Shown in pieces: positions 1 through 7,075 of a DNA stretch of 14,658 bases; positions within the stretch are counted from its first letter, which is position 1; every line of letters begins with the position of its first letter. Where the stretch lies: NCBI GenBank assembly GCA_015222065.1, contig JADFUQ010000565.1:1-14658 (forward strand). The letters are read 5' to 3'. The notes beneath the pieces are model-generated. The model did not search any database, was not told the DNA's origin, and saw only the letters and a list, made by a program, of their open reading frames with translations. The position numbers and the translations under genes were made by a program. Source of the stretch: Bacteroidota bacterium (GTDB lineage: Bacteria > Bacteroidota > Bacteroidia > Bacteroidales > VadinHA17).

Positions 1-160
1 GGATTTTATTGGTTGAAAAAGGATTTTGCGAGGAGCGAAGCGACGAAGCAAACTCCCAAAAACAACCAGAATGTTAAATAAATGGACTGTCATAAGCTTT
101 ACGAAAAGTCATGAAAGATTGCTTCACTTCGTTCGCAAAATCCGTATACTTATTATGCTT
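1..160. repeat. Dispersed intergenic repeat, copy 1, with inverted ends
   Basis: The core at 21-143 begins GGATTTTGCGAGGAGCGAAG and ends in TTCGCAAAATCC, so its two ends (about 31-35 nt each) are imperfect inverted repeats that could fold into a long hairpin with a loop of about 60 nt. The same 123-bp unit occurs in reverse orientation at 11291-11413; aligning them by hand without gaps gives 17 mismatches (about 86% identity). Weaker similarity continues through 1-20 and to about 160. No coding potential is evident. The form suits a non-autonomous MITE-like or REP-like element, but no transposase or clear target duplication is visible. Confidence 0.75.
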
Positions 161-226
161 TAAGCATTTTATCATTTTAGCATTCCAAACTTAAGTCACT
201 GAATAGTTGTAAAAAATTTATTTAAT

Positions 227-1336
227 ATGCGAAGGTTTGTACTTTTTTTCATACTAACTTATGTTTATTTCTCGGTATCCGTGGGACAGGACAAGCTTAT
301 CGGGGACGAAGTTATATTGGCAAGAATTGAGCACGGACTGGACTGTATGTATAACTACGAATTTAAAAAAGCTGATTCCCTGTTCAGGATAATTGAAAAT
401 GAAATTCCTAACCATCCGGTTAATCCATTTCTCGAGGGGCTAAATATTTATTGGCAAAATGCTCCTCTTAATCCAAATAGTTCAGATGAAGTAAATAAGT
501 TTATCCAAAAGATGAAAAAAAGTGCCGTGTTATCTGATGAAGTGATGAAAAGCAGGGATGATTATATTGAAGGTAGTTTCTTCAGTCTTGTGGCTCATGC
601 AATGCAGATGATGTATTATGCTGACAACGATCAGATTGTTAAGGTAATAAAATATATTCCTTACTCCTATAAGCGTGTAGTAAAAGCTTTTGATTTAAAA
701 GATGCTTTTGAGGAATATAAGTTTTTTACGGGTCTTTATAGTTATTATATTGAAGCATATCCTGAAGCTCATCCGGCTTATAAACCTTTGCTGATATTTC
801 TTCACAAAGGTAGCCGGAGTGAAGGGCTAAAGGAACTTAATTGGATAGCAAACAATTCAGTTTTTATGAAAGCTGAGGGGCTATTCTTTTTACATCATAT
901 TTATTTGAGTTACGAATGCAATCCTCAAATGGCTTTGAATTATGTAGAGCAACTGCATGAATTATACCCGGATAACACTTTTTATCTTGTTCATTTGATC
1001 TTTAATCTTCTTGTTATTAATGATTATGAGAAAGCGGCTGAACTAATACCAATGCTTGAACAGCAAAAAGAATCAGATAATTTTGCACAAATGATGGAAT
1101 TGATTTTTAATGGGATGATAGAAGAACTCGTTAATCATAACTACGAAGTGTCTGAAAAATTATATAAAAAAGGTATTAAGATGGCTGTTGAGTTCAACCC
1201 ACGGGGAGATACTTACAGTGCTCTGGCATATGCAGGATTAAGCAGGATATATGAAAGAGAAGGAATGGTTAAACTGGCAAAAGAGAACAAAAGAATTGCA
1301 TTTGAAAAAACAGATTATCCCTGTATTCTGGAATAA
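227..1336 (+). CDS. Exported helical-repeat (TPR-like) protein of unknown function
   Basis: This is a 369-aa protein. Residues 1-20 form a signal peptide (basic MRR, hydrophobic core, likely cut after SVG or before Q21), so it is probably periplasmic or surface-associated. The rest is almost entirely predicted alpha-helix, with degenerate TPR-like pairs: near residues 45-75 (KKADSLFRIIENEIPNHP), 225-255 (ECNPQMALNYVEQLHELYPD) and 335-365 (AYAGLSRIYEREGMVKLAKE). No catalytic motif or lipobox was seen. The ATG at 227 is preceded by an A/T-rich leader with no Shine-Dalgarno sequence, as is usual in Bacteroidota. A second exported TPR protein follows 106 bp downstream on the same strand. A scaffold or interaction role is inferred only from the fold; the protein is not recognised by name. 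Confidence 0.8.
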   Translation: MRRFVLFFILTYVYFSVSVGQDKLIGDEVILARIEHGLDCMYNYEFKKADSLFRIIENEIPNHPVNPFLEGLNIYWQNAPLNPNSSDEVNKFIQKMKKSAVLSDEVMKSRDDYIEGSFFSLVAHAMQMMYYADNDQIVKVIKYIPYSYKRVVKAFDLKDAFEEYKFFTGLYSYYIEAYPEAHPAYKPLLIFLHKGSRSEGLKELNWIANNSVFMKAEGLFFLHHIYLSYECNPQMALNYVEQLHELYPDNTFYLVHLIFNLLVINDYEKAAELIPMLEQQKESDNFAQMMELIFNGMIEELVNHNYEVSEKLYKKGIKMAVEFNPRGDTYSALAYAGLSRIYEREGMVKLAKENKRIAFEKTDYPCILE

Positions 1337-1396
1337 TTTTTGTGTATTAATACTAAGACTGATTTATTGAATATTAGGTTTAAAACATCTTTTTTA

Positions 1397-1404
1397 TATA
1401 TTTG
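1397..1404 (+). promoter_or_regulatory. Bacteroidota -7 promoter box (TATATTTG)
   Basis: TATATTTG matches the Bacteroidota sigma-ABfr consensus TAnnTTTG exactly and lies 38 bp before the ATG at 1443. A good -33 TTTG is not obvious (only TTG at 1367-1369, rather far away). It suggests that the second TPR gene has its own promoter. Confidence 0.5.
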
Positions 1405-1442
1405 CATTCTTAAATAAAATATGTTTAATAAAATTATTTGTT

Positions 1443-2414
1443 ATGAGGAAGTATAAACAACTATTTTTAATTATTGTGTCAGCTTTTATTTTAGTACCTT
1501 TTACTGGAATTTCGCAGACAAAGAACGATGCAATTTCAGCCTATAATGAAGGAGCACAGTTAATAAAATCTAATCCCGTGGGGGCAATTGAAGCATTTAA
1601 CAAATGCATCAAAATATGTGATGCTGTAGGTGATGAAGCAGAAGAGACCCGCGTACTTGCTGAGACCCAGTTGCCCGGATTGCATTATAAACTTGCAATG
1701 GAATCGTATAAACAGAAAAAAATTGAAGAAGCTATTGAAAAATTTAAAAAAGCCGGAGAGATAGCTGATAAATACAATAACAGTAGTATTTTGGCGAAAG
1801 TAAATAAAGTTGTTCCACAACTCTATATGGTCCGGGGGAATTCACTAATGAAACAAAATCCGCAGGAAGCATTGAAAAACCTGGATAAAGCTGTTGAATT
1901 GAATCCTAACCTGACCAAAGCATATTTAGCCAAAGGATTAATTTACAAAGATCTTGGTGACGAATTGAATATGAAAGCCTCACTTATTAAAACAATGGAG
2001 GTTGGGTTTGCTCATAATGATATTAAAACGGCGGATCAGGCTGAGCTGGTGCTCAGAACCTTTTATTTTAATAAAGCTGTTACATCTCTCAAGACTGAGA
2101 ATATGGCTGAAGCTGAAACTTGTTTTAAAAGTGCTGTCGAATATGGATCAAAAAATCCAATGGTATATTTTCAGTTGGGGAAAATCTATAATTCTAATAA
2201 GCAATACGAATTAGCAGTGCAAACCCTTAAAAGAGCTGAAGAATTTGAAAATGGTGGAGATGCTGAGAAAGCAGGGATATTCTACGAGATGGGGAATGCT
2301 TACATAGGTCTTGAAAATAACAGTGAAGCATGTATTGCCTTTAAAAAAGCAATGTTTGGTGATTATGCCGAGGGTGCTAAATATCAAATTGAAGTTGTGC
2401 TTAAGTGCAAATAA
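1443..2414 (+). CDS. Exported tetratricopeptide repeat protein
   Basis: This is a 323-aa protein with a signal peptide at residues 1-25 (MRKYKQ, hydrophobic stretch, ending GISQ), so it is probably periplasmic. TPR motifs are clearer than in the preceding gene: around residues 28-60 (AYNEGAQLIKSNPVGAIEAF), 78-112 (YKQKKIEEAIEKFKKAGEIA), 138-176 (NPQEALKNLDKAVELNPNL, then AYLAKGLIYKDLGD) and 240-305 (VYFQLGKIYNSNKQYELAVQ, then FYEMGNAYIGLENNSEACIA). There is no enzymatic domain. The ATG at 1443 sits 38 bp past a TATATTTG box, and the gene ends at a strong terminator. Generic TPR scaffolding of an envelope complex is plausible, but the partner is unknown. Confidence 0.85.
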   Translation: MRKYKQLFLIIVSAFILVPFTGISQTKNDAISAYNEGAQLIKSNPVGAIEAFNKCIKICDAVGDEAEETRVLAETQLPGLHYKLAMESYKQKKIEEAIEKFKKAGEIADKYNNSSILAKVNKVVPQLYMVRGNSLMKQNPQEALKNLDKAVELNPNLTKAYLAKGLIYKDLGDELNMKASLIKTMEVGFAHNDIKTADQAELVLRTFYFNKAVTSLKTENMAEAETCFKSAVEYGSKNPMVYFQLGKIYNSNKQYELAVQTLKRAEEFENGGDAEKAGIFYEMGNAYIGLENNSEACIAFKKAMFGDYAEGAKYQIEVVLKCK

Positions 2415-2438
2415 GATATTTTACTTAATGGTAGTGTG

Positions 2439-2469
2439 AAAAATTCCGCTTTCGGGCGGATTTTTTTTT
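2439..2469. terminator. Intrinsic terminator shared by convergent genes
   Basis: AAAAATTCCGC and GCGGATTTTT pair across a short TTTCGG loop, with a run of T (2461-2469) on the + strand and A on the other. It stands between the + strand TPR gene (stop 2414) and the minus-strand GGGP synthase (stop 2483). The A-run/T-run symmetry would allow it to stop transcription from both sides. Confidence 0.85.
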
Positions 2470-2482
2470 GTTTCTTATAAAA

Positions 2483-3220
2483 TTATAGGTCCCATTTCTT
2501 TGTGATGTCGCTTACCTTTTTCAGAAAGGAAGTATCTTTCTCAACTGCATTTCCAATAACAATAATATCAGCACCGGCATTTAGTATATTTTTAGCATCT
2601 TCAGGATTTCTGATACCGCCGCCAACAATAAGAGGTACTTCAATATTCTTTTTTACACGGGTGATTATTTCTGTTTTTATAGGATGCTGTGCACCACTAC
2701 CGGCTTCAAGATAAATTAACTTGAAACCAAGCATTTCTCCGGCAATAGCTGTGGCTGATGCAATATCCGGTTTATCAGATGGAACAGGTTTGGTATTGCT
2801 GATATATTCAACAGAAGTGGATTTCCCATTCTCAACAAGGATATACCCGGTTGAAATTACTTCCATCCCTGAACTTTTTATCATTGGAGCAGCTGCAACA
2901 TGATTACCGATAAGCAAATCAGGATTTCGACCCGAGATAAGAGATAATAACAATATTCCATCAGCATTATCACTGATTTGAAGCAAGTTGCCTGGGAAAA
3001 GCAAAACAGGTATTTCTGAATTCTCTTTTATTTTTTGAATAAAGGGGGCGACAGGATTAGTAACAAGGCTGCCGCCAACAAGAATTAAATCTGTTTCTGT
3101 TTTGCCGGCTTCTATTAAGGTGTGCTTTAGTGACTGGTCATTGTATTCATCAGGATCAAGAAGAAGGGCAAATATTTTTCCCCCATTTAATACCTGCTTA
3201 ACTATCCAATCGTAGATCAT
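2483..3220 (-). CDS. Geranylgeranylglyceryl phosphate synthase family protein (PcrB/GGGPS)
   Basis: This 245-aa TIM-barrel prenyltransferase joins a polyprenyl diphosphate to sn-glycerol-1-phosphate. The family signatures are all present: LLLDPDE at residues 19-25 (metal/diphosphate site), STGYILVENG at 123-132, YLEAGSGA at 170-177, and the glycerol-phosphate loop GGGIRNPEDA at 200-209 followed by IGNAVE at 222-227. It has the length and motif set of the group II enzymes found in archaea and Bacteroidota; those characterised make geranylgeranylglyceryl phosphate, the first archaeal ether-lipid intermediate. Its role in Bacteroidota is not settled. The gene begins 3 bp after the stop of the phosphopantetheinyl transferase, so the two are co-transcribed, and it is last in the ssb-gldE-gldD operon. 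Prenyl chain length cannot be read with certainty. Confidence 0.93.
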   Translation of the reverse strand: MIYDWIVKQVLNGGKIFALLLDPDEYNDQSLKHTLIEAGKTETDLILVGGSLVTNPVAPFIQKIKENSEIPVLLFPGNLLQISDNADGILLLSLISGRNPDLLIGNHVAAAPMIKSSGMEVISTGYILVENGKSTSVEYISNTKPVPSDKPDIASATAIAGEMLGFKLIYLEAGSGAQHPIKTEIITRVKKNIEVPLIVGGGIRNPEDAKNILNAGADIIVIGNAVEKDTSFLKKVSDITKKWDL

Positions 3221-3223
3221 AAA

Positions 3224-3859
3224 TTAATCTTTACTTGTATAAACGATAATATAATTATCATATTTGAAATAATTCAAATCAAATTCTTCGTTAATCATTT
3301 CACTGTTAACGTTACCCTTAATAACACCTTTGTTATTTACAGGAAATGGTTTAATAAATAGATTTAGTCTGAAATTAATATCTTTTTTGTCACATACCTT
3401 ATATAGTGCCTCCTTGGCACACCAGTGAATATAGAGATGATATTTCTCAGTAAGATCATTCTTATTGATCGATTCATTATCGTTAATGAACTTATGAGCA
3501 ATTTTCCTGATTCTGTGTGACATATATTCAAGATCAATTCCAACTCTTTTAGTTTTATTCAGAAGTATTGATGTAAGGCTTTTTGAATGAGTAATACTAA
3601 TATTGTAAGAACCATCATCAAGGTAAGGTTTCCGGTTACCATTATATACAATTTTTACATCAGGGTTAAGCATTTTTCCTAATAATGCCCGTACACTCAG
3701 GAATTCAAGCTTTCGTGCATGACTAAGGAATCTGTTATAACGATCAAATTCAGTGTCGGAAAGTTTAACCTGGTCAAGGAGTATATTAATATCTTCTGTT
3801 ATCTCCCATATTCCCAGTATACTTCCATCTTCCAGTTTTTTTTTCAGGATCATTCCCAT
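3224..3859 (-). CDS. 4'-phosphopantetheinyl transferase superfamily protein (Sfp type)
   Basis: This 211-aa enzyme would move the phosphopantetheine arm of CoA onto a conserved serine of an acyl- or peptidyl-carrier protein. It shows the superfamily motifs in order: NISITHS at residues 86-92, the Mg-binding VGIDLE at 106-111 (Asp109, Glu111) and WCAKEALYK at 146-154 (Glu150). Its length fits the Sfp/Gsp class rather than the short AcpS class. Either M1 or M3 (MGM) could be the start; M1 is taken. It is 68 bp downstream of gldD and 3 bp upstream of the GGGP synthase gene, in a Bacteroidota operon order that often carries this gene. The carrier-protein target is not identifiable here; fatty-acid ACP is a reasonable inference if no AcpS exists elsewhere. 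Confidence 0.92.
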   Translation of the reverse strand: MGMILKKKLEDGSILGIWEITEDINILLDQVKLSDTEFDRYNRFLSHARKLEFLSVRALLGKMLNPDVKIVYNGNRKPYLDDGSYNISITHSKSLTSILLNKTKRVGIDLEYMSHRIRKIAHKFINDNESINKNDLTEKYHLYIHWCAKEALYKVCDKKDINFRLNLFIKPFPVNNKGVIKGNVNSEMINEEFDLNYFKYDNYIIVYTSKD

Positions 3860-3927
3860 GATAAAGAATCCTTTTTTTTCAGAAAAATCAGGGCAAGTTA
3901 ATAAAAAAATATCACCAAATCCGGGAT

Positions 3928-4530
3928 TTATTTTTTCCAGTTCATAGTTTCTATCAAGTGTAATATATCTTCTTTGATAAAAGCTATTACAGGAGCAAGA
4001 GAATCTTCCGCAGGCTCAACCATGAAATACAAGGCACCTCTTAAATAATGATCTGTACTGTCTGTTAACCAGAATTGGACAGATGAAGCAGCATCACCGT
4101 GAATGTCGTATAAGATACCAAAAACTTTTTTTTCAGGATTTTGAAAAATCTCTTCGTTAATAGCATCAGCTTTAATTGTGTGTTTATAAACCAGAGCGTG
4201 AGCATCTTCAACCATTTCATCAAGGTTATTATGAACCTGTTTATAGCTAATATGGATATTAGCATTATATGCCGGGTATAATATGTTTATCCAGCATGGT
4301 TCAGTATTAAAATCGGTGTCAGCTGCTATTCTGGAATAAACCGGGTACTCAAAACTATAAGGGCATGCTGAATCAAAAAGATGGTAATTCTTTTGAGGCA
4401 GGTCGATCCTGAAATATCCCCGTGGTTTGGGAACAGTCTGTTTTTTACATGCTGTTCCGCCAAACAGACCCCCCAATATTATAAAAGTAAACAGGAATAG
4501 TATGGTTGATGTGCTATTGTTTTTTTTCAT
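3928..4530 (-). CDS. gldD: Gliding motility lipoprotein GldD
   Basis: This is a 200-aa lipoprotein. The start chosen is ATG at 4530, giving a short basic and hydrophobic leader ending in the lipobox GTAC, so Cys28 is the lipidated residue. The frame runs open 35 codons further upstream, but that part overlaps gldE and would bury the signal peptide. The family signature PKPRGYFRIDLP follows at residues 34-45. In Flavobacterium johnsoniae, GldD is required for gliding and for stability of the type IX secretion component GldJ. Its reading frame overlaps the end of gldE by 17 bp, as expected for the coupled gldE-gldD pair. Presence of the gene does not prove that this organism glides. Confidence 0.93.
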   Translation of the reverse strand: MKKNNSTSTILFLFTFIILGGLFGGTACKKQTVPKPRGYFRIDLPQKNYHLFDSACPYSFEYPVYSRIAADTDFNTEPCWINILYPAYNANIHISYKQVHNNLDEMVEDAHALVYKHTIKADAINEEIFQNPEKKVFGILYDIHGDAASSVQFWLTDSTDHYLRGALYFMVEPAEDSLAPVIAFIKEDILHLIETMNWKK

Positions 4531-5866
4531 TTTTAGACTTTGAGAAACCTTCAATCCTGACTTCAACTTCTTTAATGCGACGGTTATCAACAGATGTAAC
4601 GTTGAATACATAATTGCGGTACTTAATAACATCATACTTCATAGGAATTTCCCCTTTTATTTCAAGAATAAGTCCGGCAAGTGTATCAGCTTCCCCTTTT
4701 ACTTTATCAAAAACACCAATTTCTGATCCGGTAATCTTATAAAAATCGTTAAGTTGTGTTTTCCCTTCAAAAAGAAAAACATTTTCGCCAAGTTTTTTGT
4801 AAGTTGCTTCCTCCTCGTCATATTCATCTGTGATTTCACCAACGATCTCCTCCAGAATATCTTCAAGTGTTATTAATCCATATGTTCCTCCGTATTCATC
4901 CAGAACAATAGCCATATGGATCTTTTTTGCCTGGAATTCTTCAAGAAGATCATTTATCTTTTTTGTTTCCGGTATAAAATAGGGTGGACGAATAAGAGAT
5001 TGCCACCTGAAAGTATTTGGTTTGTGCATATGGGAAAGCAGGTCTTTTATGTACAACATTCCTTTAATGTTGTCGAGTGATTCAATATAAACAGGTATCC
5101 TTGAATAACCTGAAGAGATAATTTCGGGTAGAAGCCCGGTAAATTTTGTATTAATATTAATCGCGAAAATATCCATTCTTGCTTTCATTATTTCTTTTGC
5201 ATCAATATTCCCGAATCGGACAATGCCCTTGAGAATCTCTTTATCTTCAGTTATTTCGGTTGACGGAAGATCAAGAGCTTCAGACAGATCATCCATGGAG
5301 ACATCCTCTTTTAAACGAGAAAATTTTTTCTGAATAATGGATGTTGATGATATTAGAACCAGACTGATTGGTTTAAAAATCTTATCAAGAATTGTGAGAG
5401 GTATAGCCATTACCCTGGCAAATTTAACTGCAAATTGTGTAGCATATATTTTGGGCAGAATTTCACCAAATAGCAAGAGCAGGAAGGTGATAATTACCAC
5501 CTGGAAAACAAACCCGATTACTCTGGCTTCAGACAGATCCACTATCCTGTTGATAATATAGTTCGATATGATTACAATCCCGACATTTACAAAATTATTT
5601 GATATAAGAATAGATCCAAGTAACCTTTCGGGCATATCAATTAATTTCATGATACGGTTAGATTTCTTGCTTTTTTCCCGTTTGAATTTATCTACGTCTG
5701 AAGGTGAAAGTGAAAAATATGCCACTTCCGATCCGGAGATAAGTGCTGAACATATAATAAGCAGGATCAGTACTGTTAACCAGATAAAAATAATGGGGTT
5801 AAAAGGATGAAAGGTAATATTGCTGCTTATTAGCGGCATCCACGAGTAAGGATCATCTGTTTCCAA
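4514..5866 (-). CDS. gldE: Gliding motility-associated membrane protein GldE (CNNM/CorC-HlyC type)
   Basis: This 450-aa inner-membrane protein has a DUF21/CNNM membrane domain (segments near residues 26-48, 85-107, 116-137 and 150-175), a CBS pair at about 225-345 containing VLDEYGGTYGLITLEDILEE, and a C-terminal CorC_HlyC domain at about 360-440. The architecture is that of CorC-like Mg efflux or transport proteins; the Bacteroidota GldE branch supports GldD function. The start used is TTG at 5866, which restores METDDP, an acidic N-terminus like that of relatives as I recall them; ATG at 5839 (MPLISS) is the alternative. It lies 38 bp after ssb and overlaps gldD by 17 bp. Ends in TAG. Confidence 0.93.
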   Translation of the reverse strand: METDDPYSWMPLISSNITFHPFNPIIFIWLTVLILLIICSALISGSEVAYFSLSPSDVDKFKREKSKKSNRIMKLIDMPERLLGSILISNNFVNVGIVIISNYIINRIVDLSEARVIGFVFQVVIITFLLLLFGEILPKIYATQFAVKFARVMAIPLTILDKIFKPISLVLISSTSIIQKKFSRLKEDVSMDDLSEALDLPSTEITEDKEILKGIVRFGNIDAKEIMKARMDIFAININTKFTGLLPEIISSGYSRIPVYIESLDNIKGMLYIKDLLSHMHKPNTFRWQSLIRPPYFIPETKKINDLLEEFQAKKIHMAIVLDEYGGTYGLITLEDILEEIVGEITDEYDEEEATYKKLGENVFLFEGKTQLNDFYKITGSEIGVFDKVKGEADTLAGLILEIKGEIPMKYDVIKYRNYVFNVTSVDNRRIKEVEVRIEGFSKSKNEKKQ

Positions 5867-5904
5867 ACTAAATGAATAAATATTTAATAACTTATTTTAA
5901 CGGA

Positions 5905-6390
5905 CTAAAATGGAAGATCGTCATTTTCTTCCGTGATTGAAGTATCCTGGTTATCGAAATCCCCAGTGGCCTTGTCTTTATTGGATGTTGTAATATCCTG
6001 ATTATCAGATTTTGCAACAGGTGCGTCTTCTTCAGAAGGAGGAGGAATACTGCTTCTGTCACTTTTGCGTCCAAGCATTTGCATATTGTCTCCAATAATT
6101 TCTGTTATATAACGTTTATTTCCATCCCTGTCATCATATGACCGTGTTCTGATCTTTCCTTCTATGTAAAGCTGAGACCCCTTGTTTACATATTTTTCAA
6201 CCACTTCGGCTAATCCCCTCCACATAACAATATTGTGCCATTCAGTGTTTGTAACCTTTTCTCCTTGTTTATTCTTATATGTTTCGCTTGTCGCAAAAGG
6301 GAAGTTAGCAACAGCTGCACCGCTGTCCAGATATCTTACTTCAGGATCTTTCCCAACATTACCTACCAGAATTACTTTGTTTATTGACAT
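5905..6390 (-). CDS. ssb: Single-stranded DNA-binding protein
   Basis: This is a 161-aa protein. The OB-fold occupies residues 1-110, beginning MSINKVILVGNVGKDPEVRY and including the conserved WHNIVMWRGLAEVVEKYVNKG stretch (51-71) and LYIEGKIRTRSY (74-85). A disordered acidic linker with Pro, Ser, Asp and Gln follows, and the protein ends in DDLPF, the tip that recruits replication and repair partners. It would act as a homotetramer on ssDNA during replication, recombination and repair. It is the first gene of the minus-strand operon, transcribed divergently from HU. In several Bacteroidota relatives mutY sits between HU and ssb; here there is no room for it. Confidence 0.96.
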   Translation of the reverse strand: MSINKVILVGNVGKDPEVRYLDSGAAVANFPFATSETYKNKQGEKVTNTEWHNIVMWRGLAEVVEKYVNKGSQLYIEGKIRTRSYDDRDGNKRYITEIIGDNMQMLGRKSDRSSIPPPSEEDAPVAKSDNQDITTSNKDKATGDFDNQDTSITEENDDLPF

Positions 6391-6415
6391 AATGTTTTTT
6401 TTCTTTTGTTAATTA

Positions 6416-6423
6416 CAAAAATA
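6416..6423 (-). promoter_or_regulatory. Candidate -7 box for the ssb operon (TATTTTTG)
   Basis: Read on the minus strand, TATTTTTG fits TAnnTTTG and lies 25 bp before the ssb ATG. No good -33 TTTG is visible upstream, and the region is T/A-rich, so a chance match is possible. Confidence 0.35.
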
Positions 6424-6467
6424 GTAAAAAAAATAGTTAAGTATTTCGTTTATTGTTGGAAATCTTT

Positions 6468-6475
6468 TATATTTG
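6468..6475 (+). promoter_or_regulatory. Bacteroidota -7 promoter box (TATATTTG) for HU
   Basis: TATATTTG is an exact TAnnTTTG match, 53 bp before the HU start, with TTTC (6444-6447) about 20 bp upstream as an imperfect -33 box. It probably drives the HU / small basic protein / rng unit. Confidence 0.6.
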
Positions 6476-6528
6476 CACACTTGATATTAAAACCAATGTA
6501 ATATATTGATAACTAAAGATTTTTAAAA

Positions 6529-6816
6529 ATGACAAAAGCAGACATTGTAAACGAAATTTCGAAGAATACCGGTATTGAAAAGGTAACAGTACAAAAGACA
6601 ATTGAAGCTTTCATGGAAACTGTTAAGGATTCACTTGTGAAAGATAAAAATGTATATCTTCGTGGATTTGGCAGTTTTATTGTGAAAAAGAGAGCTGAAA
6701 AAACTGCAAGGAATATTTCTAAGAATACTACATTAATTATTCCTGAGCATTTTATCCCTGCCTTTAAGCCTTCAAAAACATTTGTTGGTAAGGTGAAGAA
6801 TAATGTTAAACATTAG
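6529..6816 (+). CDS. HU/IHF-family nucleoid DNA-binding protein
   Basis: This 95-aa protein bends and compacts DNA as a dimer. It shows the full family pattern: N-terminal helices (MTKADIVNEISKNTGIEKV), the GFGSF turn at residues 46-50 within LRGFGSFIVKKRAEK, a basic beta-arm (KTARNISKNTTLIIPEHFIP, residues 57-76) and the C-terminal AFKPSKTFVGKVK. The arm carries IPEHFIPAF where typical HU has IPASKVPAF, as usual in the Bacteroidota members near ssb and rng. It is transcribed away from ssb and followed 39 bp later by the small basic protein gene. Whether it behaves like HU or IHF cannot be told from sequence. Confidence 0.95.
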   Translation: MTKADIVNEISKNTGIEKVTVQKTIEAFMETVKDSLVKDKNVYLRGFGSFIVKKRAEKTARNISKNTTLIIPEHFIPAFKPSKTFVGKVKNNVKH

Positions 6817-6855
6817 AAGGAATTTCTGAACATTACTTCGCAAATTAATGAATTT

Positions 6856-6948
6856 ATGCCTAGCGGAAAGAAGAAGAAAAGACATAAGATGTCAACGCAT
6901 AAGCGGAAGAAGCGCCTGAGAAAAAACAGGCATAAAAAGCGGAAATAA
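6856..6948 (+). CDS. AURKAIP1/COX24-domain small basic protein, likely ribosome-associated
   Basis: This 30-residue protein reads MPSGKKKKRHKMSTHKRKKR and then LRKNRHKKRK; roughly two thirds of its residues are Lys, Arg or His. I recognise it as the small protein encoded between HU and RNase G in many Bacteroidota genomes, annotated with an AURKAIP1/COX24 domain after the mitochondrial ribosomal protein mS38. The related actinobacterial peptide bS22 is bound to the small ribosomal subunit, so binding to 16S rRNA is the likely role, as an inference. The start ATG at 6856 is the only one that yields the conserved MPSGK N-terminus. It lies 39 bp after HU and about 130 bp before rng. Confidence 0.85.
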   Translation: MPSGKKKKRHKMSTHKRKKRLRKNRHKKRK

Positions 6949-6987
6949 ACATCCGTTTCCTAATTCATTTATAGATGAGTTTTACTA

Positions 6988-7021
6988 TTTAACCTAAAGG
7001 TTTGTTAGCTTTTAGGTTTAA
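6988..7021 (+). promoter_or_regulatory. Hairpin in the leader of rng
   Basis: AACCTAAA (6991-6998) pairs perfectly with TTTAGGTT (7011-7018) around a 12-nt loop, and TTA/TAA extend it with one bulge. No T-run follows, so it is not a standard terminator. It sits in the gap of about 130 bp between the COX24-like gene and rng, 55 bp before the rng start, where it could act as a processing or attenuation site. Confidence 0.5.
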
Positions 7022-7075
7022 CTAGTTGTAGTATTGTAGGAAATAGTGCGGTTGATAATTTAACTTGAGGATATT

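Noticed and set aside
4531..4635. Longer gldD start with 35 extra residues
   Set aside because: It would overlap gldE by over 120 bp and place a hydrophobic stretch before the real lipoprotein signal; ATG 4530 gives the correct leader and lipobox.
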